Origin: an uncultured Oscillochloris sp.
GTDB lineage: Bacteria; Chloroflexota; Chloroflexia; Chloroflexales; Chloroflexaceae
Assembly (NCBI GenBank): GCA_903877945.1
Contig: CAIRFY010000386.1
Coordinates: 1 to 18,572, forward strand
Reading direction: 5' to 3'
Length of the DNA: 18,572 bases
Shown here: in pieces, positions 1-9,000 of the stretch
Layout of the letters: the number at the start of each line of letters is the position of its first letter
How positions within the stretch are numbered: the stretch's first letter is position 1
Made by a program: the position numbers and the translations under genes
The notes under the pieces: generated by a model
Database searches by the model: none
What the model was told of the DNA's origin: nothing
Seen by the model: the letters and a program-made list of their open reading frames with translations, nothing else

Positions 1-234
1 GGCGAGATCGGCCCTCAGGCCGAACTGATCCACGCTTTTGTCCGCGAGATCACCCCCGCCCTTAATCTGCCGGTGGCCCTCTTTGATGAGCGCCTTACCA
101 CCGTCGCCGCCGAACAGATGCTGCGCGACCTCGGGGTCAAGCCGGAGAAGCGCAAGCAGCAGATCGACCAGGTCGCCGCCTCGATCATCCTTCAGGATTA
201 CCTCGACCACACCCGCAATCAGATCGACTCCTAA
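1..234 (+). CDS. ruvX: Putative pre-16S rRNA nuclease / Holliday junction resolvase-like RuvX (YqgF), 3' part only
   Basis: The gene enters from the left edge in frame 1 and stops at TAA 232-234, so only the last 77 residues are visible, about half of the usual 140-150 aa. The visible part contains the conserved block around F28-D29-E30-R31-L32-T33-T34 and the C-terminal I55-D56-Q57-V58-A59-A60 helix followed by ILQDYL. In the YqgF/RuvX family these carry two acidic residues of the RNase H-like active site (E30 and D56 here). The family protein is a small cytoplasmic nuclease implicated in 16S rRNA 5'-end maturation and originally proposed to resolve Holliday junctions. It is a normal core gene and the only clear housekeeping marker in the window. 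A repeat element begins at the base after the stop codon. Identification is confident; nothing can be said about its start or promoter. Confidence 0.93.
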   Translation, partial: GEIGPQAELIHAFVREITPALNLPVALFDERLTTVAAEQMLRDLGVKPEKRKQQIDQVAASIILQDYLDHTRNQIDS

Positions 235-364
235 GGCATGTTTCAAAATGGGCACATTCAGCTTTACAGTCTTGCGACGAGGCGATGAGGTGATGAGGCG
301 ATACGGAGCGCCTCACCGCGTCATCGTTTCGTCGCTGAATTGTCAATCTGGATTGAAACATGCC
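235..364. repeat. 130-bp palindromic repeat element with octamer repeats, copy 1
   Basis: The ends are a perfect 12-bp inverted repeat, GGCATGTTTCAA at 235-246 and its complement at 353-364. The inside begins with CAGCTTTACAGT at 259-270, which is identical to the first 12 bases of the 18-bp arms of the two elements at 11253-11518 and 11779-11909. It is followed by three 8-bp units of the GAYGAGGY type (276-299). The centre (GGAGCGCC near 305-312) is itself palindromic. The end sequence GAAACATGCCTAAG (355-368) recurs at 5995-6008. The element starts immediately after the ruvX stop codon, so it may also fold as the 3' end of that transcript, but there is no U-tract typical of an intrinsic terminator. 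I see no coding sequence in it. Confidence 0.7.
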
Positions 365-407
365 TAAGACAAGGTTCGCAGGTACTTTATAGTTTGTCGC
401 CGATCAG

Positions 408-445
408 CCCTCACCCCCTGCCCCTCTCCCTGAGCGGGAGAGGGA
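408..445 (+). repeat. REP-like hairpin of the CCCTCACCCCC-GCCCCTCTCCC type, copy 1
   Basis: A CCCTCACCCCCTG block (408-420) is followed by a hairpin with arms 421-430 and 436-445 around the loop TGAGC (9 of 10 pairs). The same module occurs in inverse orientation at 5927-5965. Modules of this type recur in many unrelated bacterial genomes as intergenic repeats. No U-tract follows, so I do not call it a terminator. Confidence 0.6.
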
Positions 446-495
446 GAGTCGGACGCATCAAGGCTCGACTCCTTTTCATAACCAATTTAGGCTTG

Positions 496-1140
496 CTATA
501 GCGCCGAAAACTGCACCAGATCGCCGGCGGCGAGAGCAACGGGCGGGCGGGCCTGCGGGTCAAAGAGGCGCATGTCGGTGCGACCAATCAGGTGCCAGCC
601 GCCGGGCAGCCGGGCCGGGTAGATCCCGCTCAGGCCAGCGGCAATCGCCACCGACCCGGCGGGCACGGCGCTGCGCGGGGTTGATCGACGCGGGATGTGC
701 AGGGCAGCGGGCAGCGGGCCGATGTAGGGAAATCCCGGCGCGAAGCCGATCATCATCACCCGGTACGGTTCGGCGGTGTGAGTCGCCACGAGATCATCAG
801 GGGTAAGTCCGAGCGTCCAGGCGGCGCTCTCAAGATCCGGCCCGTCCTCGCCGCCGTAGCGCACCGGCACGCGCACCACCCGCCGCTCGCGAGAATCTCC
901 CCGTCGCCTCGCCGTCGGCAGACCGCGCAGATGAGCCTCGACGCCCGTATGGCTCACCGCCAGCGGATCAAAGCAGACCAGCAGCGAGGCGATGGCGGGC
1001 ACGGCGGCGCGCAGTCAGGGCGGCGGGTTGGCCTCTAGGGCGGCCGCCAGATCCAGCGCGGCCCGATTGGCATCGACATGTTCGCCTCCGGCATCCATCA
1101 GCAGTGCCGAGTCGCCCAGCGGGTGGAAGATCCATTTCAT
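496..1140 (-). pseudogene. pxpB: 5-oxoprolinase subunit PxpB-like gene interrupted by an in-frame TGA
   Basis: Read from ATG 1140-1138, the frame runs 41 codons, meets TGA at 1017-1015 (codon 42, directly after Pro-Pro-Pro), and continues open to TAG at 496, giving 214 codons plus stop, close to the usual PxpB length. The rest is well conserved: G-F-A-P-G-F-P-Y at codons 132-139, the PRRSTPR block at 150-156 and P-G-G-W at 179-182, all hallmarks of PxpB / allophanate hydrolase subunit 1. In the known complex PxpB acts with PxpA and PxpC in ATP-dependent cleavage of 5-oxoproline. Neither partner is nearby, so this copy is an orphan. A single TGG-to-TGA change at a likely Trp position would explain the stop. 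A GTG at 1002 (codon 47) could restart translation of a 168-aa fragment but has no visible ribosome binding site. Three intact CDSs in this window end in TGA, which argues against recoding. It is either a young pseudogene or a base error. Confidence 0.8.
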
Positions 1141-1153
1141 AGAGAATCAATGA

Positions 1154-1246
1154 TATAGCAATCCTCTTGGAGCCGTGAAGAGGAGTCAAGGCTTCAGCCG
1201 GCTAAAGCCTTGACTCCTCCTTCACGACCGGAATAGGATTGCTATA
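1154..1246. repeat. 93-bp imperfect palindrome (MITE-like element or two-way terminator)
   Basis: The outer arms are a perfect 12-bp inverted repeat, TATAGCAATCCT at 1154-1165 and its complement at 1235-1246. An 8 x 8 unpaired block follows, then a long inner stem formed by about 21 bases beginning CGTGAAG on the left and the complementary AAGCCTTGACTCCTCCTTCACG on the right. The loop is around CAGCCGGCT. It lies between two minus-strand genes, after the stop of the radical SAM gene and just before the pxpB start. The ends read TATAG...CTATA, which fits a small non-autonomous element with a TA target, but a terminator role for the radical SAM transcript is equally possible. The A-rich stretch CTAAAAAATA at 1251-1260 lies on the far side of the stem from the radical SAM gene's stop. 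Confidence 0.6.
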
Positions 1247-1262
1247 CTTACTAAAAAATATT

Positions 1263-2762
1263 TTACATGCGAGTAATATCATCAATGAGGTCATGCGGAA
1301 GATGCCAGTGCAGCAGGCGTAGTCCCTCAAGTCGAATCACATCAGGGTAGAGGCTCTGGTAAATAGTGCAGTTTGGAGAGCGGGCATCATAGCTCCCGCT
1401 AGCCCTGTATGTCGCTATAGCGCAGCCCCCCGCACACCAGTAGCGCCAATCGCAGGTACAGCAGCCCTCCTTCTCTTCGACCGCAAGGTTGCGCATCCCG
1501 ATCTGGTCAAGCCTAATCACGTCGAGCGGGTTGGCCGCACGGATGTGGCTGATTGGCTGGTCGAGCGTCATCTGGCATTTCGCCACCTGACCGTGGTGAT
1601 CGATGACGAGGTAATTCTCGCCGACTGCGCAGGTGCGCCGATGTGCCCGCGAGAGGTCGGCGCGGTCGAGCAGCGTGCTGGTGAGACTCCAGCGGGGCGG
1701 ATGGCGGGCAATCACTGCGTAAGCCCGACGCATACCTGTGATTAGTTTCTGCTCGTCAGCCCGGAGATTGTGGGTCGTTCCGCCGCCGCTATGCTCGCGG
1801 TAGAAGCTGATGCTGAAGGGCAGATTACGATTAAGCAGCCATGCGAGCAGATCTGGCAGACCATCGACGCTGGCGCTCGTGACGGTGATCGCGATGTCGG
1901 GGGTGATTCCGGCGACCAAGGCGCGCTCGATCCCGGCGATCACGGTGCCTGACGAACTGCCCCCGCCGATGGTCGGGCGGTTCCTATCGTTGTCTGCGGC
2001 CATGCCGTCGAGCGAAATCATCAGGCGCAGCCCCAGGCTAGCAATGCGATCCAGCCGCCGTGGTGTGAGAGTCGTACCATTGCTGAGCAGCCCGGCCTGG
2101 AGTCCTAGCTCGTATCGGGCCGCCTGGGCCTGGGCGTAGCGGTGGGTCTGTTCGACCAGATCCATGCGTAGGCTGGCCTCGCCGCCGGCGTACTTGAGCG
2201 CGATCACGGGGTATCCGTGCTGGAGGGCCGTGCGTATGACGGCATCGACGGCATTCTGGGCCGTTGCGACGCTCATCGACTCGCCACTCTTCTGGATGTA
2301 GCAGTAGCCGCAGCGCAGGTTGCAGGCGTTCGTCAATTGTAGCCATGCGACGAGTACCTGGGGTGCTTCCGGAACCGGGATCGCGTTGTTGCCGTCGTTG
2401 AGCAAGCCAAGGGCGAAGAGTTGCTTGATCGCCTCTTGCTCCTCGATGCTGTCGCCCGCCCGTAGCGGCAGCCGCTCCAGCAGTTGAGACGCCTCGCGGT
2501 TCAACACGGCGATCTGGCTGTACGAGGGCACAAAGGCAACCTGGAACTCGTCATCCAGCGGCAGCGTGCGCAGCATCCCGTGTGGGCGCAGCGACTGCGT
2601 CGGCGGGGTAGGTCGTCGGGGGGGCTGCCAGAGCGGGTGACAGTCCTGGAGCGCCAGCGGGCGACAGTCCTGGAATATCGTGGCGCTGCGGCAATCATTC
2701 GCCAGTGATACGGCGAGGCTACAGGGTGTGTGGTGCGCTTGATCCCAGATAACGTCGATCAT
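1263..2762 (-). CDS. Radical SAM / SPASM domain enzyme with RRE-like N-terminal domain (peptide-maturase type)
   Basis: Numbered from ATG 2762 (499 aa), the radical SAM cluster motif is C147-x3-C151-x2-C154 in a CNLRCGYCY context, with the G-G-E SAM-binding motif at 193-195. The C-terminus has a textbook SPASM pattern: C378-x12-G-x4-C396, then C434-x2-C437-x5-C443-x3-C447-x17-C465, predicting auxiliary Fe-S clusters. Residues 63-125 resemble the small winged-helix peptide-recognition (PqqD-like/RRE) domains of peptide maturases. Residues 22-43 contain three evenly spaced Asp-Cys pairs (C24, C33, C41). Family knowledge suggests modification of a ribosomal peptide or protein, but no precursor gene is apparent. 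The frame is open up to an earlier ATG at 2870 that would overlap the upstream STAND stop (2857) by 14 nt. Neither start has a strong Shine-Dalgarno sequence, so I chose 2762 with low certainty. It lies closely downstream of the 1000-aa STAND gene and is probably cotranscribed. Confidence 0.85.
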   Translation of the reverse strand: MIDVIWDQAHHTPCSLAVSLANDCRSATIFQDCRPLALQDCHPLWQPPRRPTPPTQSLRPHGMLRTLPLDDEFQVAFVPSYSQIAVLNREASQLLERLPLRAGDSIEEQEAIKQLFALGLLNDGNNAIPVPEAPQVLVAWLQLTNACNLRCGYCYIQKSGESMSVATAQNAVDAVIRTALQHGYPVIALKYAGGEASLRMDLVEQTHRYAQAQAARYELGLQAGLLSNGTTLTPRRLDRIASLGLRLMISLDGMAADNDRNRPTIGGGSSSGTVIAGIERALVAGITPDIAITVTSASVDGLPDLLAWLLNRNLPFSISFYREHSGGGTTHNLRADEQKLITGMRRAYAVIARHPPRWSLTSTLLDRADLSRAHRRTCAVGENYLVIDHHGQVAKCQMTLDQPISHIRAANPLDVIRLDQIGMRNLAVEEKEGCCTCDWRYWCAGGCAIATYRASGSYDARSPNCTIYQSLYPDVIRLEGLRLLHWHLPHDLIDDITRM

Positions 2763-2856
2763 TGTTCGCTGTCTCTGTGCTGTATCGTAGAAGAGAAAAG
2801 CACGGTGGATATTGTCCGCCTGAACGCTTGCCCCTCGCCAGGGAAGACTGCTGCAC

Positions 2857-5800
2857 TCACAACAGATCATCAGCCGGAATGCCCAGTTCGATATCTTCGA
2901 TCACCTCCTTAAAAAGTTGATCGATTTCAGTGAACGGCTCACCCGTCAGGTTGAGGCGGCGTGCCGACCAGTAAGCCTCTTGGCGCTGGATCTCAAGGAT
3001 ATCTACATCGCCGATGGCGCGCATCTCGCGGCGGGCCAGGTAGCGCAGCGCCTGGATCTGGGGCGCACGGGGTGAGTAGGCCAGCAGGCAGGCGCAGGCC
3101 CGCACCATGCGTGCGCCCCAGCTTGGCAGCTTACGCTGGCCAAAGCGGCAGAGCGCGTACTGGAGTTCGATCTGACCCAGCCGCAGCCAGTAGATCTTCT
3201 GCTCGCGGGTCTCCAGCGTGTCGTTAATGCCGATACCGTCGTCGATCCGGTAGATCGTCGGCACCGCTGCGCGGGCCAGGTCAAGGTAGCGCAGCGCTTC
3301 GGCGTAGTTGTCCTCATTCACATAGGTTACGGCGATATCTTCAAGCAGGGCCGGTATGATCGGCCACTGGTTGTATCTGTCAGATGGGCAGAGATCGAGG
3401 GCCTGCTGGAGGTAGCGCCGGGCATGATCCATCTCGTCATGCCATGGCTCTTTGCGCTGGAGCCGGGCGAACCCACGGCTGCGGTGGGCGCAGCCGGTGC
3501 TTTGCAAAAACTCGATCTTGCGGGTCAGCTCACCGCTGCCCAGCCCCTCGAACAGAGACAGCGCCTCCTCGTAGCGGATGAACGCCCGCTCGTACTCTGC
3601 CTCGCTACGTTCCCGCTCGCGGCGCTGGCTGTAGGCCAGCCAACGGCGCACCTGGCCTTCGTTCTGTGCGGCGAGGGCCAGGTTGCGACGGCTGGACATG
3701 TCGAGGAAGATCACCCGTGCATCAGTCACCGCTTCCAGCGCCTCGTGGGCCAGGTTCAACTGAAGCAAGATGCGTGCGCGCGTGTTCAGGCTCACGCCGA
3801 CACTATGGCGTGCGTTCATCTGTCGGTAGATCCGCAGCGCCCCATCGACATAGGCCATCCCGCGCTCGATCTCGCCCTGGAGTGCGAGGGCGTTTCCGCA
3901 GTTGTTCAAAGTTAGACCGCGATCCATGTCGATCTCGCTGCCTAGGTCGTTTTGGTAGGTCAGGGCGCGTTTGTAGCGGGCGATGGCCGCCGGCAGGTGC
4001 TGCCAGACCCGTGCGTGGTAGCCCCAGCCGGCGTAGGCGAGGCTGAGCAGCAGGGTCAGATGCTTACTGCGGCTGGCCGCCAGGCGATCCGTATCCTCAG
4101 CCTGCGCCTCTTGTGCCAGCAGCCGCTCCATCTCGGCCACCACCTGAGCATACTCCTGCTGGATCTCCTCCGCCCGGCTATCGTAGTCGGGGTGATAAAG
4201 CTTTACCTGTAGCTCGGCGACGACAAGATCGCAGCGGGCGAGGGGGTCGCCGGCAATAATCGCCGCGTAGTCGCGGCGAATGGCATCTACCGTCTGTAGG
4301 GCGCGCAGATAGCGGTTCTCGCCCTCAATGTGGGTGAAGGTGCAGCGATAGACCCAGCGCACCTGCTCTTCGTAGATCATGCGCTCCCAGCTCAGGCCAC
4401 TGCGCGCGATCTGGTTGCGGTAGTAGGCACCCCACGCGGTATGGTCGTCGTAGAAGCGGGCCATCTCGCTGCGCAACATCGCGTCGAAGTCGTGGGCGTG
4501 GTTGCGGATCGCACTCACCGTGATCTCGCGGTAGTCCTGGTAGCCGGCCAGCGGGTCGGTGTCGATACACATGCGGTAGAACAGCCGCTCGGCCTGCAGG
4601 CCCTGCCTGAGCGAGGTGCGGTAGAGATCGACCGTCTCGCCAGTTAGGTCGGGGCTGGCGAGCTGCGCGTCGAGGTAGGCAATGGTCGCCTCATACCAGG
4701 TGCAGGCATCCTTGAGCTGTCCAAGCTTGCCGAAGAGCAGATCGTACAGCTCATCGTGCAGGGTGATCACTCGATCACCGATCCACTTGATAATTGGTAG
4801 CTGGACAAAGCTGGTGTAGGCATGCTCGATCCCGGCCAGATCGTGCGGGTTCTCTCCGGCGGCCAGGTGGCGCAGCAGGTCGATATCGAGCCCTTTGCGC
4901 AGGTAAAGTGCGCGGGTAAGCAGGTAGCTCCACTCGGGGTGGCGAACTGCGATCTCATCGACGATCAGCTTGAGCAGGGCCACGGTCAGCCGGGCGCTAT
5001 TATCGGGGTAGCCATCGCCCTCGGTTATCAGCTCGTTCGGATCAAGCATACCGGCGCGCACACAGGCAATCGCGATCAGCAGCACAATCGGGCGACCGCT
5101 CGACGCACGGTGGAGTACATCGCTCCAGTCGGTTAGCTCTGGCGTTGCCTGCTTAACAAACAGCGCGCTCTGGTCCGCGCTCAGCGACCCGATCTCCAGC
5201 GCGATCAGCTTGTCGCCCAGTATCTCCTGGAGCAGGCGAAGCTGCGCGGCACGCGGGCGACCGGCGATGATAATGATCGTATTGGGCAACCGGCTCGCAA
5301 TCTGGGCCAGCCATAGATCGAGCCGCCGGCTTGCCCGGAAGTTGAAGCGCTCGATCTCCGAGATCGCAATATCGAGGCGCTCGAAGGTGTCGATCTCGAT
5401 CAGCACACGCTGCGCTGCCGCAACCGCACGATAGCACTCCAGAAAGACGCCCTCAATTTGCTGGAAGTGCTCGCTCTCCGCGTTGGAATCAACCCCGACC
5501 ACATTCCGGTAAACTCGCAGGGCCTCGTCAAACCCGCTGAAGTGCTGGGCCGCTACACCCACATGGAGCAACTGGTCGCGCAGGGCGATCATAAAAATGA
5601 TCGCCTGATTGAAGCGCACATCCTGTAAGTCGATCATGTGGGCGCAGAGGAAAGGGCAGCCAGCAACGTCTTTCTTCCTGGCAAGATCGCGGATGGTATG
5701 GAGCAATGATGTCTTGCCCACACCGCCCTCGCCATACAGGTAGAGCACGCGCGACTCGAAGGGTGTAGCGTTGAGGGCGGCGATGGCTGCATCGATCTCG

Positions 5801-5859
5801 CGCTCACGACCGATCAGGGCGCTGGGGTGCGGAAAGAACAGGCTGTCGATGTCTTGCAT
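2857..5859 (-). CDS. STAND-family NTPase with TPR-like C-terminal half (paralogue A)
   Basis: This 1000-aa protein begins with the LIGRERE box (15-21) typical of STAND ATPases. Walker A is G43-E-G-G-V-G-K49-T50-S51, Walker B is RVLIEIDTFE at 151-160, and the strand/sensor segment IIIIAGRPR is at 195-203. A conserved LHDELYD motif sits at 367-373 in the predicted winged-helix/arm region. From about residue 600 to 940 it consists of helical repeats of TPR character, for example the NNCGNALALQGE and NTRARILLQ helices. No effector domain is visible at either end. It is a clear paralogue of the next gene upstream: motif spacing is nearly identical and the TPR region is colinear. Such proteins act as ligand-triggered, oligomerising signalling switches in defence, regulation or cell death; the ligand here is unknown. 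ATG 5859 is preceded by a strong purine tract, and the stop lies just before the radical SAM gene. Confidence 0.88.
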   Translation of the reverse strand: MQDIDSLFFPHPSALIGREREIDAAIAALNATPFESRVLYLYGEGGVGKTSLLHTIRDLARKKDVAGCPFLCAHMIDLQDVRFNQAIIFMIALRDQLLHVGVAAQHFSGFDEALRVYRNVVGVDSNAESEHFQQIEGVFLECYRAVAAAQRVLIEIDTFERLDIAISEIERFNFRASRRLDLWLAQIASRLPNTIIIIAGRPRAAQLRLLQEILGDKLIALEIGSLSADQSALFVKQATPELTDWSDVLHRASSGRPIVLLIAIACVRAGMLDPNELITEGDGYPDNSARLTVALLKLIVDEIAVRHPEWSYLLTRALYLRKGLDIDLLRHLAAGENPHDLAGIEHAYTSFVQLPIIKWIGDRVITLHDELYDLLFGKLGQLKDACTWYEATIAYLDAQLASPDLTGETVDLYRTSLRQGLQAERLFYRMCIDTDPLAGYQDYREITVSAIRNHAHDFDAMLRSEMARFYDDHTAWGAYYRNQIARSGLSWERMIYEEQVRWVYRCTFTHIEGENRYLRALQTVDAIRRDYAAIIAGDPLARCDLVVAELQVKLYHPDYDSRAEEIQQEYAQVVAEMERLLAQEAQAEDTDRLAASRSKHLTLLLSLAYAGWGYHARVWQHLPAAIARYKRALTYQNDLGSEIDMDRGLTLNNCGNALALQGEIERGMAYVDGALRIYRQMNARHSVGVSLNTRARILLQLNLAHEALEAVTDARVIFLDMSSRRNLALAAQNEGQVRRWLAYSQRRERERSEAEYERAFIRYEEALSLFEGLGSGELTRKIEFLQSTGCAHRSRGFARLQRKEPWHDEMDHARRYLQQALDLCPSDRYNQWPIIPALLEDIAVTYVNEDNYAEALRYLDLARAAVPTIYRIDDGIGINDTLETREQKIYWLRLGQIELQYALCRFGQRKLPSWGARMVRACACLLAYSPRAPQIQALRYLARREMRAIGDVDILEIQRQEAYWSARRLNLTGEPFTEIDQLFKEVIEDIELGIPADDLL

Positions 5860-5860
5860 A

Positions 5861-5870
5861 CCCTCCTCCT
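5861..5870 (-). promoter_or_regulatory. Strong ribosome binding site for the 1000-aa STAND gene
   Basis: Read on the minus strand this is AGGAGGAGGGT directly before ATG 5859. The AGGAGG core lies about 5 nt from the start codon. It supports the chosen start and suggests efficient independent initiation despite the repeat-filled 152-bp gap to the upstream gene. Confidence 0.7.
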
Positions 5871-5926
5871 CTCAGCCCCCCCCGTTCAGGAAGAGGGGCG
5901 TATTCCTCGTCAGGAAGCGATATACT

Positions 5927-5965
5927 CCCCTCTCCCCGTGAGGGAGAGGGGCTGGGGGTGAGGGC
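5927..5965 (-). repeat. REP-like hairpin of the CCCTCACCCCC-GCCCCTCTCCC type, copy 2
   Basis: On the plus strand, arms 5927-5936 and 5942-5951 form a perfect 10-bp stem around the loop CGTGA, followed by GCTGGGGGTGAGGGC. This is the inverse orientation of the module at 408-445. It sits in the 152-bp gap between the two STAND paralogues. A second shared block, GAAACATGCCTAAG at 5995-6008, matches 355-368, so two repeat modules that are adjacent near ruvX recur together here. Confidence 0.6.
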
Positions 5966-6011
5966 TGTCCGGCGGCAAACGGTAAAGCATCCACGAAACA
6001 TGCCTAAGCCT

Positions 6012-9000
6012 TCAGATCTCCCCGGCGGGATCATCGCCCAGGTCGCTATAGGCCTGGTCAATCAGCCGCTCGGCCATCTGCCGGGCCTGGCTGTCTTCGA
6101 TCCGGTACTCGCGCGACGCCTGGTAGATCGCGGTGGCGATCAGTTTTAGCTCGTCCCTGCTGCGTCCATGGCGTAGCTCGCGCAGGATCAGCGAGTTCGC
6201 CCGCTCAAGCAGTTGCGACGAGTGGGCGTACTGGAGGACGTAGGCCAGCATCAGCAGCATGTGTCGCCCGGCATCCTGGAGATCGAGCGGGTCGCGCTGG
6301 CGAATGAGCGTGCGCGTGCGGATCTCCTGATCCCGGGTGTAGAGACCGTGGTCGTAGCTGCCGAAGCCAAGCATCATCCGCTGGAGCTCGCACTGGGCCA
6401 GGACGCGCCAGAAGCCGTAGATCGGTCGGCGGGTGCTATGCAGCCCGATCCCGCGCTCGTAGCGGTATTCGGCGGGGGCCAACACTTCGGCTCGCTGGAG
6501 GTGGATCTCAACCCGCTCGTCATACTCGTCCTGGTTGACATGGATGGTTGCCAGGTGCTCGTGCAGATCCATTATGATCAGCGCCGGCTGCCCCCGCGCG
6601 ACGGCCAGATCGACCGCCCGCTCCAGCCAGGTATGGGCTGTTGAGAAGTAGTCATCGGCGCGCTCCGGCTCTACCTCCCGGTTATGCAGAGCCTGCCCGT
6701 AGCTGCGGTAGGTGCAGCCCAGCCCCTGAAACACCTCGCGCCAACGCTCCGCGCTGGTGATATTTTCGCGCTCAAGCAGGTCTTTTGCTTCCTCAAAGAG
6801 ATCCAAGGCCAGCCTGAAGGTCTGCTCCTGGCGGCTGATCATATAACTAAGCTGCTCGGCCAGCTTGCGGTTCGCCTCGGCCAGCACCGGCAGGCAGAGG
6901 CTCAGTCCGCGCGGACTCTGGTGCTGGCGGAAGATCTGGAGCGCCTGCTCGGCGTACTCGCGGGCCATCAGGAACTGGCCGGCGCGGATCTCAATCCGGG
7001 CCAGAGTGTTCAGGCTCAGCGCCACGGTATAGCTGCTGGAGTAGCGCTGCCGAAAGCTGAGGCCCTGCATCGCGTAGCGTCGGGCCTCGTCGGCATTGCC
7101 CTGCTCGGAGTAGGCAAAGGCCAGGTTGTTAAGAATCTCGCCACGGAGCTGGGCGAATGCCAGGTCGCTTCCGCTACCATTACCATACGTCAGCGCACGA
7201 CGGTATGCCTCCGCCGCGTCGAAGAGTTCATAGCGCAGACGATAATGGTACCCGGCATTATTATCAATGCGCGACTGGAGCATCCTGCGCCACGGCTGGC
7301 TATCCAGATTGCCGCTTGGCTCAAGCCCGTCCATACTCGCTCGGGCGGCGACCAGCTCGCCTTGGATCAGCTCGCGCTCTTCCGGGTGGCGGAAGAGCAA
7401 TAGCTCAGTCACCGCATGGTGCAGCAGCGCGTAGTGATCACCGGGCACCTCGGCCTCGCGCTCCCAATAGAAGCCCAGATGATCGAGGAGGGCCAGCGCA
7501 TCGGGTTCCTCGTAGTATGTGGCCCGCAGCACCCAGCGTGCGGCGCACTCGACCTCTATGTGAAAGGGCACCCCCTGGTCGAGCCGGTAGTAGCTGCGCA
7601 GCGCCTCCTGGCGTAGCATCACGCCGTAGCCTACCTCACGCCGGATAATCGCCGCGTAGGACTGCATGTTGTACTCAGCTCTGCCGCGCTCGCGGTCGAA
7701 CTGGTAGTAGTAGCCCAGGCGGTCGAGTACCAACATGTCGCGGCGGCGGGCGTGGTCTTTCTGGGTACGTTCAAGCGCGCTCGCATCAGGGTGATCCGGC
7801 CCCACCGTCAGCAGTTGCTCAACGGCGGCGAGCCTGGCGACCTCGGCGTCGGCGATAGTACGGTCATACCAGTCGATCAGAGCCTGGCTTACCGCCGGGC
7901 GCAGCTGCACCGCCCCCGAGAGATTCCGGTCAAGCCAGTGGTACAGCTCATCGTGCAGAAAGAGCAGGGTCTCGGTGCCGACCGATCCATCGAAGGTGTA
8001 GCGCGGCACCACCCGACGCTTGACGATCAGCAGCTCGCCGAGGTGATCAAGTAGCGTCGTGGGAGATCCGATATCGACATCCTCAGCCTGGGCAATCATG
8101 CTGAGCATAGCGACTGAGGCACCCTTGCGGATCGTAGCCATCCACTGGAGCGCGAGCAGCAGGGGCTGATCATTTGAGTCGATCCCATCCAGGAAGGAAC
8201 GCATGGCCACGTCGCGCAGCCGCTGCTGCGCGGTCAGATCGAGATCGGGCGGTTCCCCGGCCCGGATCTGCTCGTGGAATGCGTCAATCTCGGGTGGGAT
8301 CACCCCGAACATCGTGCATGTGAAGAGCATGGAGATCCAGAACGGCAGGCCACCCGAGATGCGATACCAGAGATGGAGGGTCTCCTCATCGAGGCTGACC
8401 GCCTCGGCGAACTCGTGGATCTCGGGCTGGCCAACGGCGAGCAGTTTCTCGTGTAGGGCGCGGGCGAAGTCGTCGGATGCCACACGCTCCATCCCGCTGA
8501 TCGGGATCTGCTGCGCAAACATCTTGTCGCGCAGCCGCTCGTACAGCTCCACAGACGTGCCATAGAGCGTCTGCGGGCGACCCGACAGGATGACCACCGT
8601 GTTGCGCAGCTTCGGCAGCACCTCGCTCAGCCAGTGCTCGCCGCCTGCGATCGCCGCTGGTTCCCGCTGCGCTAGGCGCAACTCGGCGCCATCGTGCAGA
8701 TTGACCGCCTGCTCGACCGAGTCGAAAAGCAGCACCGCAGGCCCGTTGATCTCGCGCTCGGTTAGGGCGTTGTAGCAACTGATGAAGGTATGGCACACCA
8801 TTGCCTGAGCCTGCTCAAATGCCTGTCCGCTCTGCCGTGCGGTATCGAGCCGCCGCCGCGCATCCTGGTACGGCTCGAAGATCGCCGCCGCATCGGGGCG
8901 CTGGCTGCAAAAGAACCGAATGATCGTCTCCTCGATTGCGCTGGCCCTAAAGCGGTCAATATGGTAAAAGTCGTAGATCGGCAGGTGTAGGCGCTGCTGC

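Noticed and set aside
408..445. Intrinsic terminator after ruvX
   Set aside because: The hairpin is good, but no U-tract follows on either strand, and the same module occurs elsewhere in the window as a dispersed repeat.
1015..1017. TGA in pxpB as selenocysteine or recoded Trp
   Set aside because: PxpB is not a known selenoprotein, no SECIS-like hairpin is evident after the codon, and three intact genes in the window use TGA as a normal stop.
6213..7403. Long plus-strand open frames opposite the 1055-aa STAND gene
   Set aside because: They are complementary-strand shadows of a GC-rich coding region. The minus-strand protein has all the conserved motifs.
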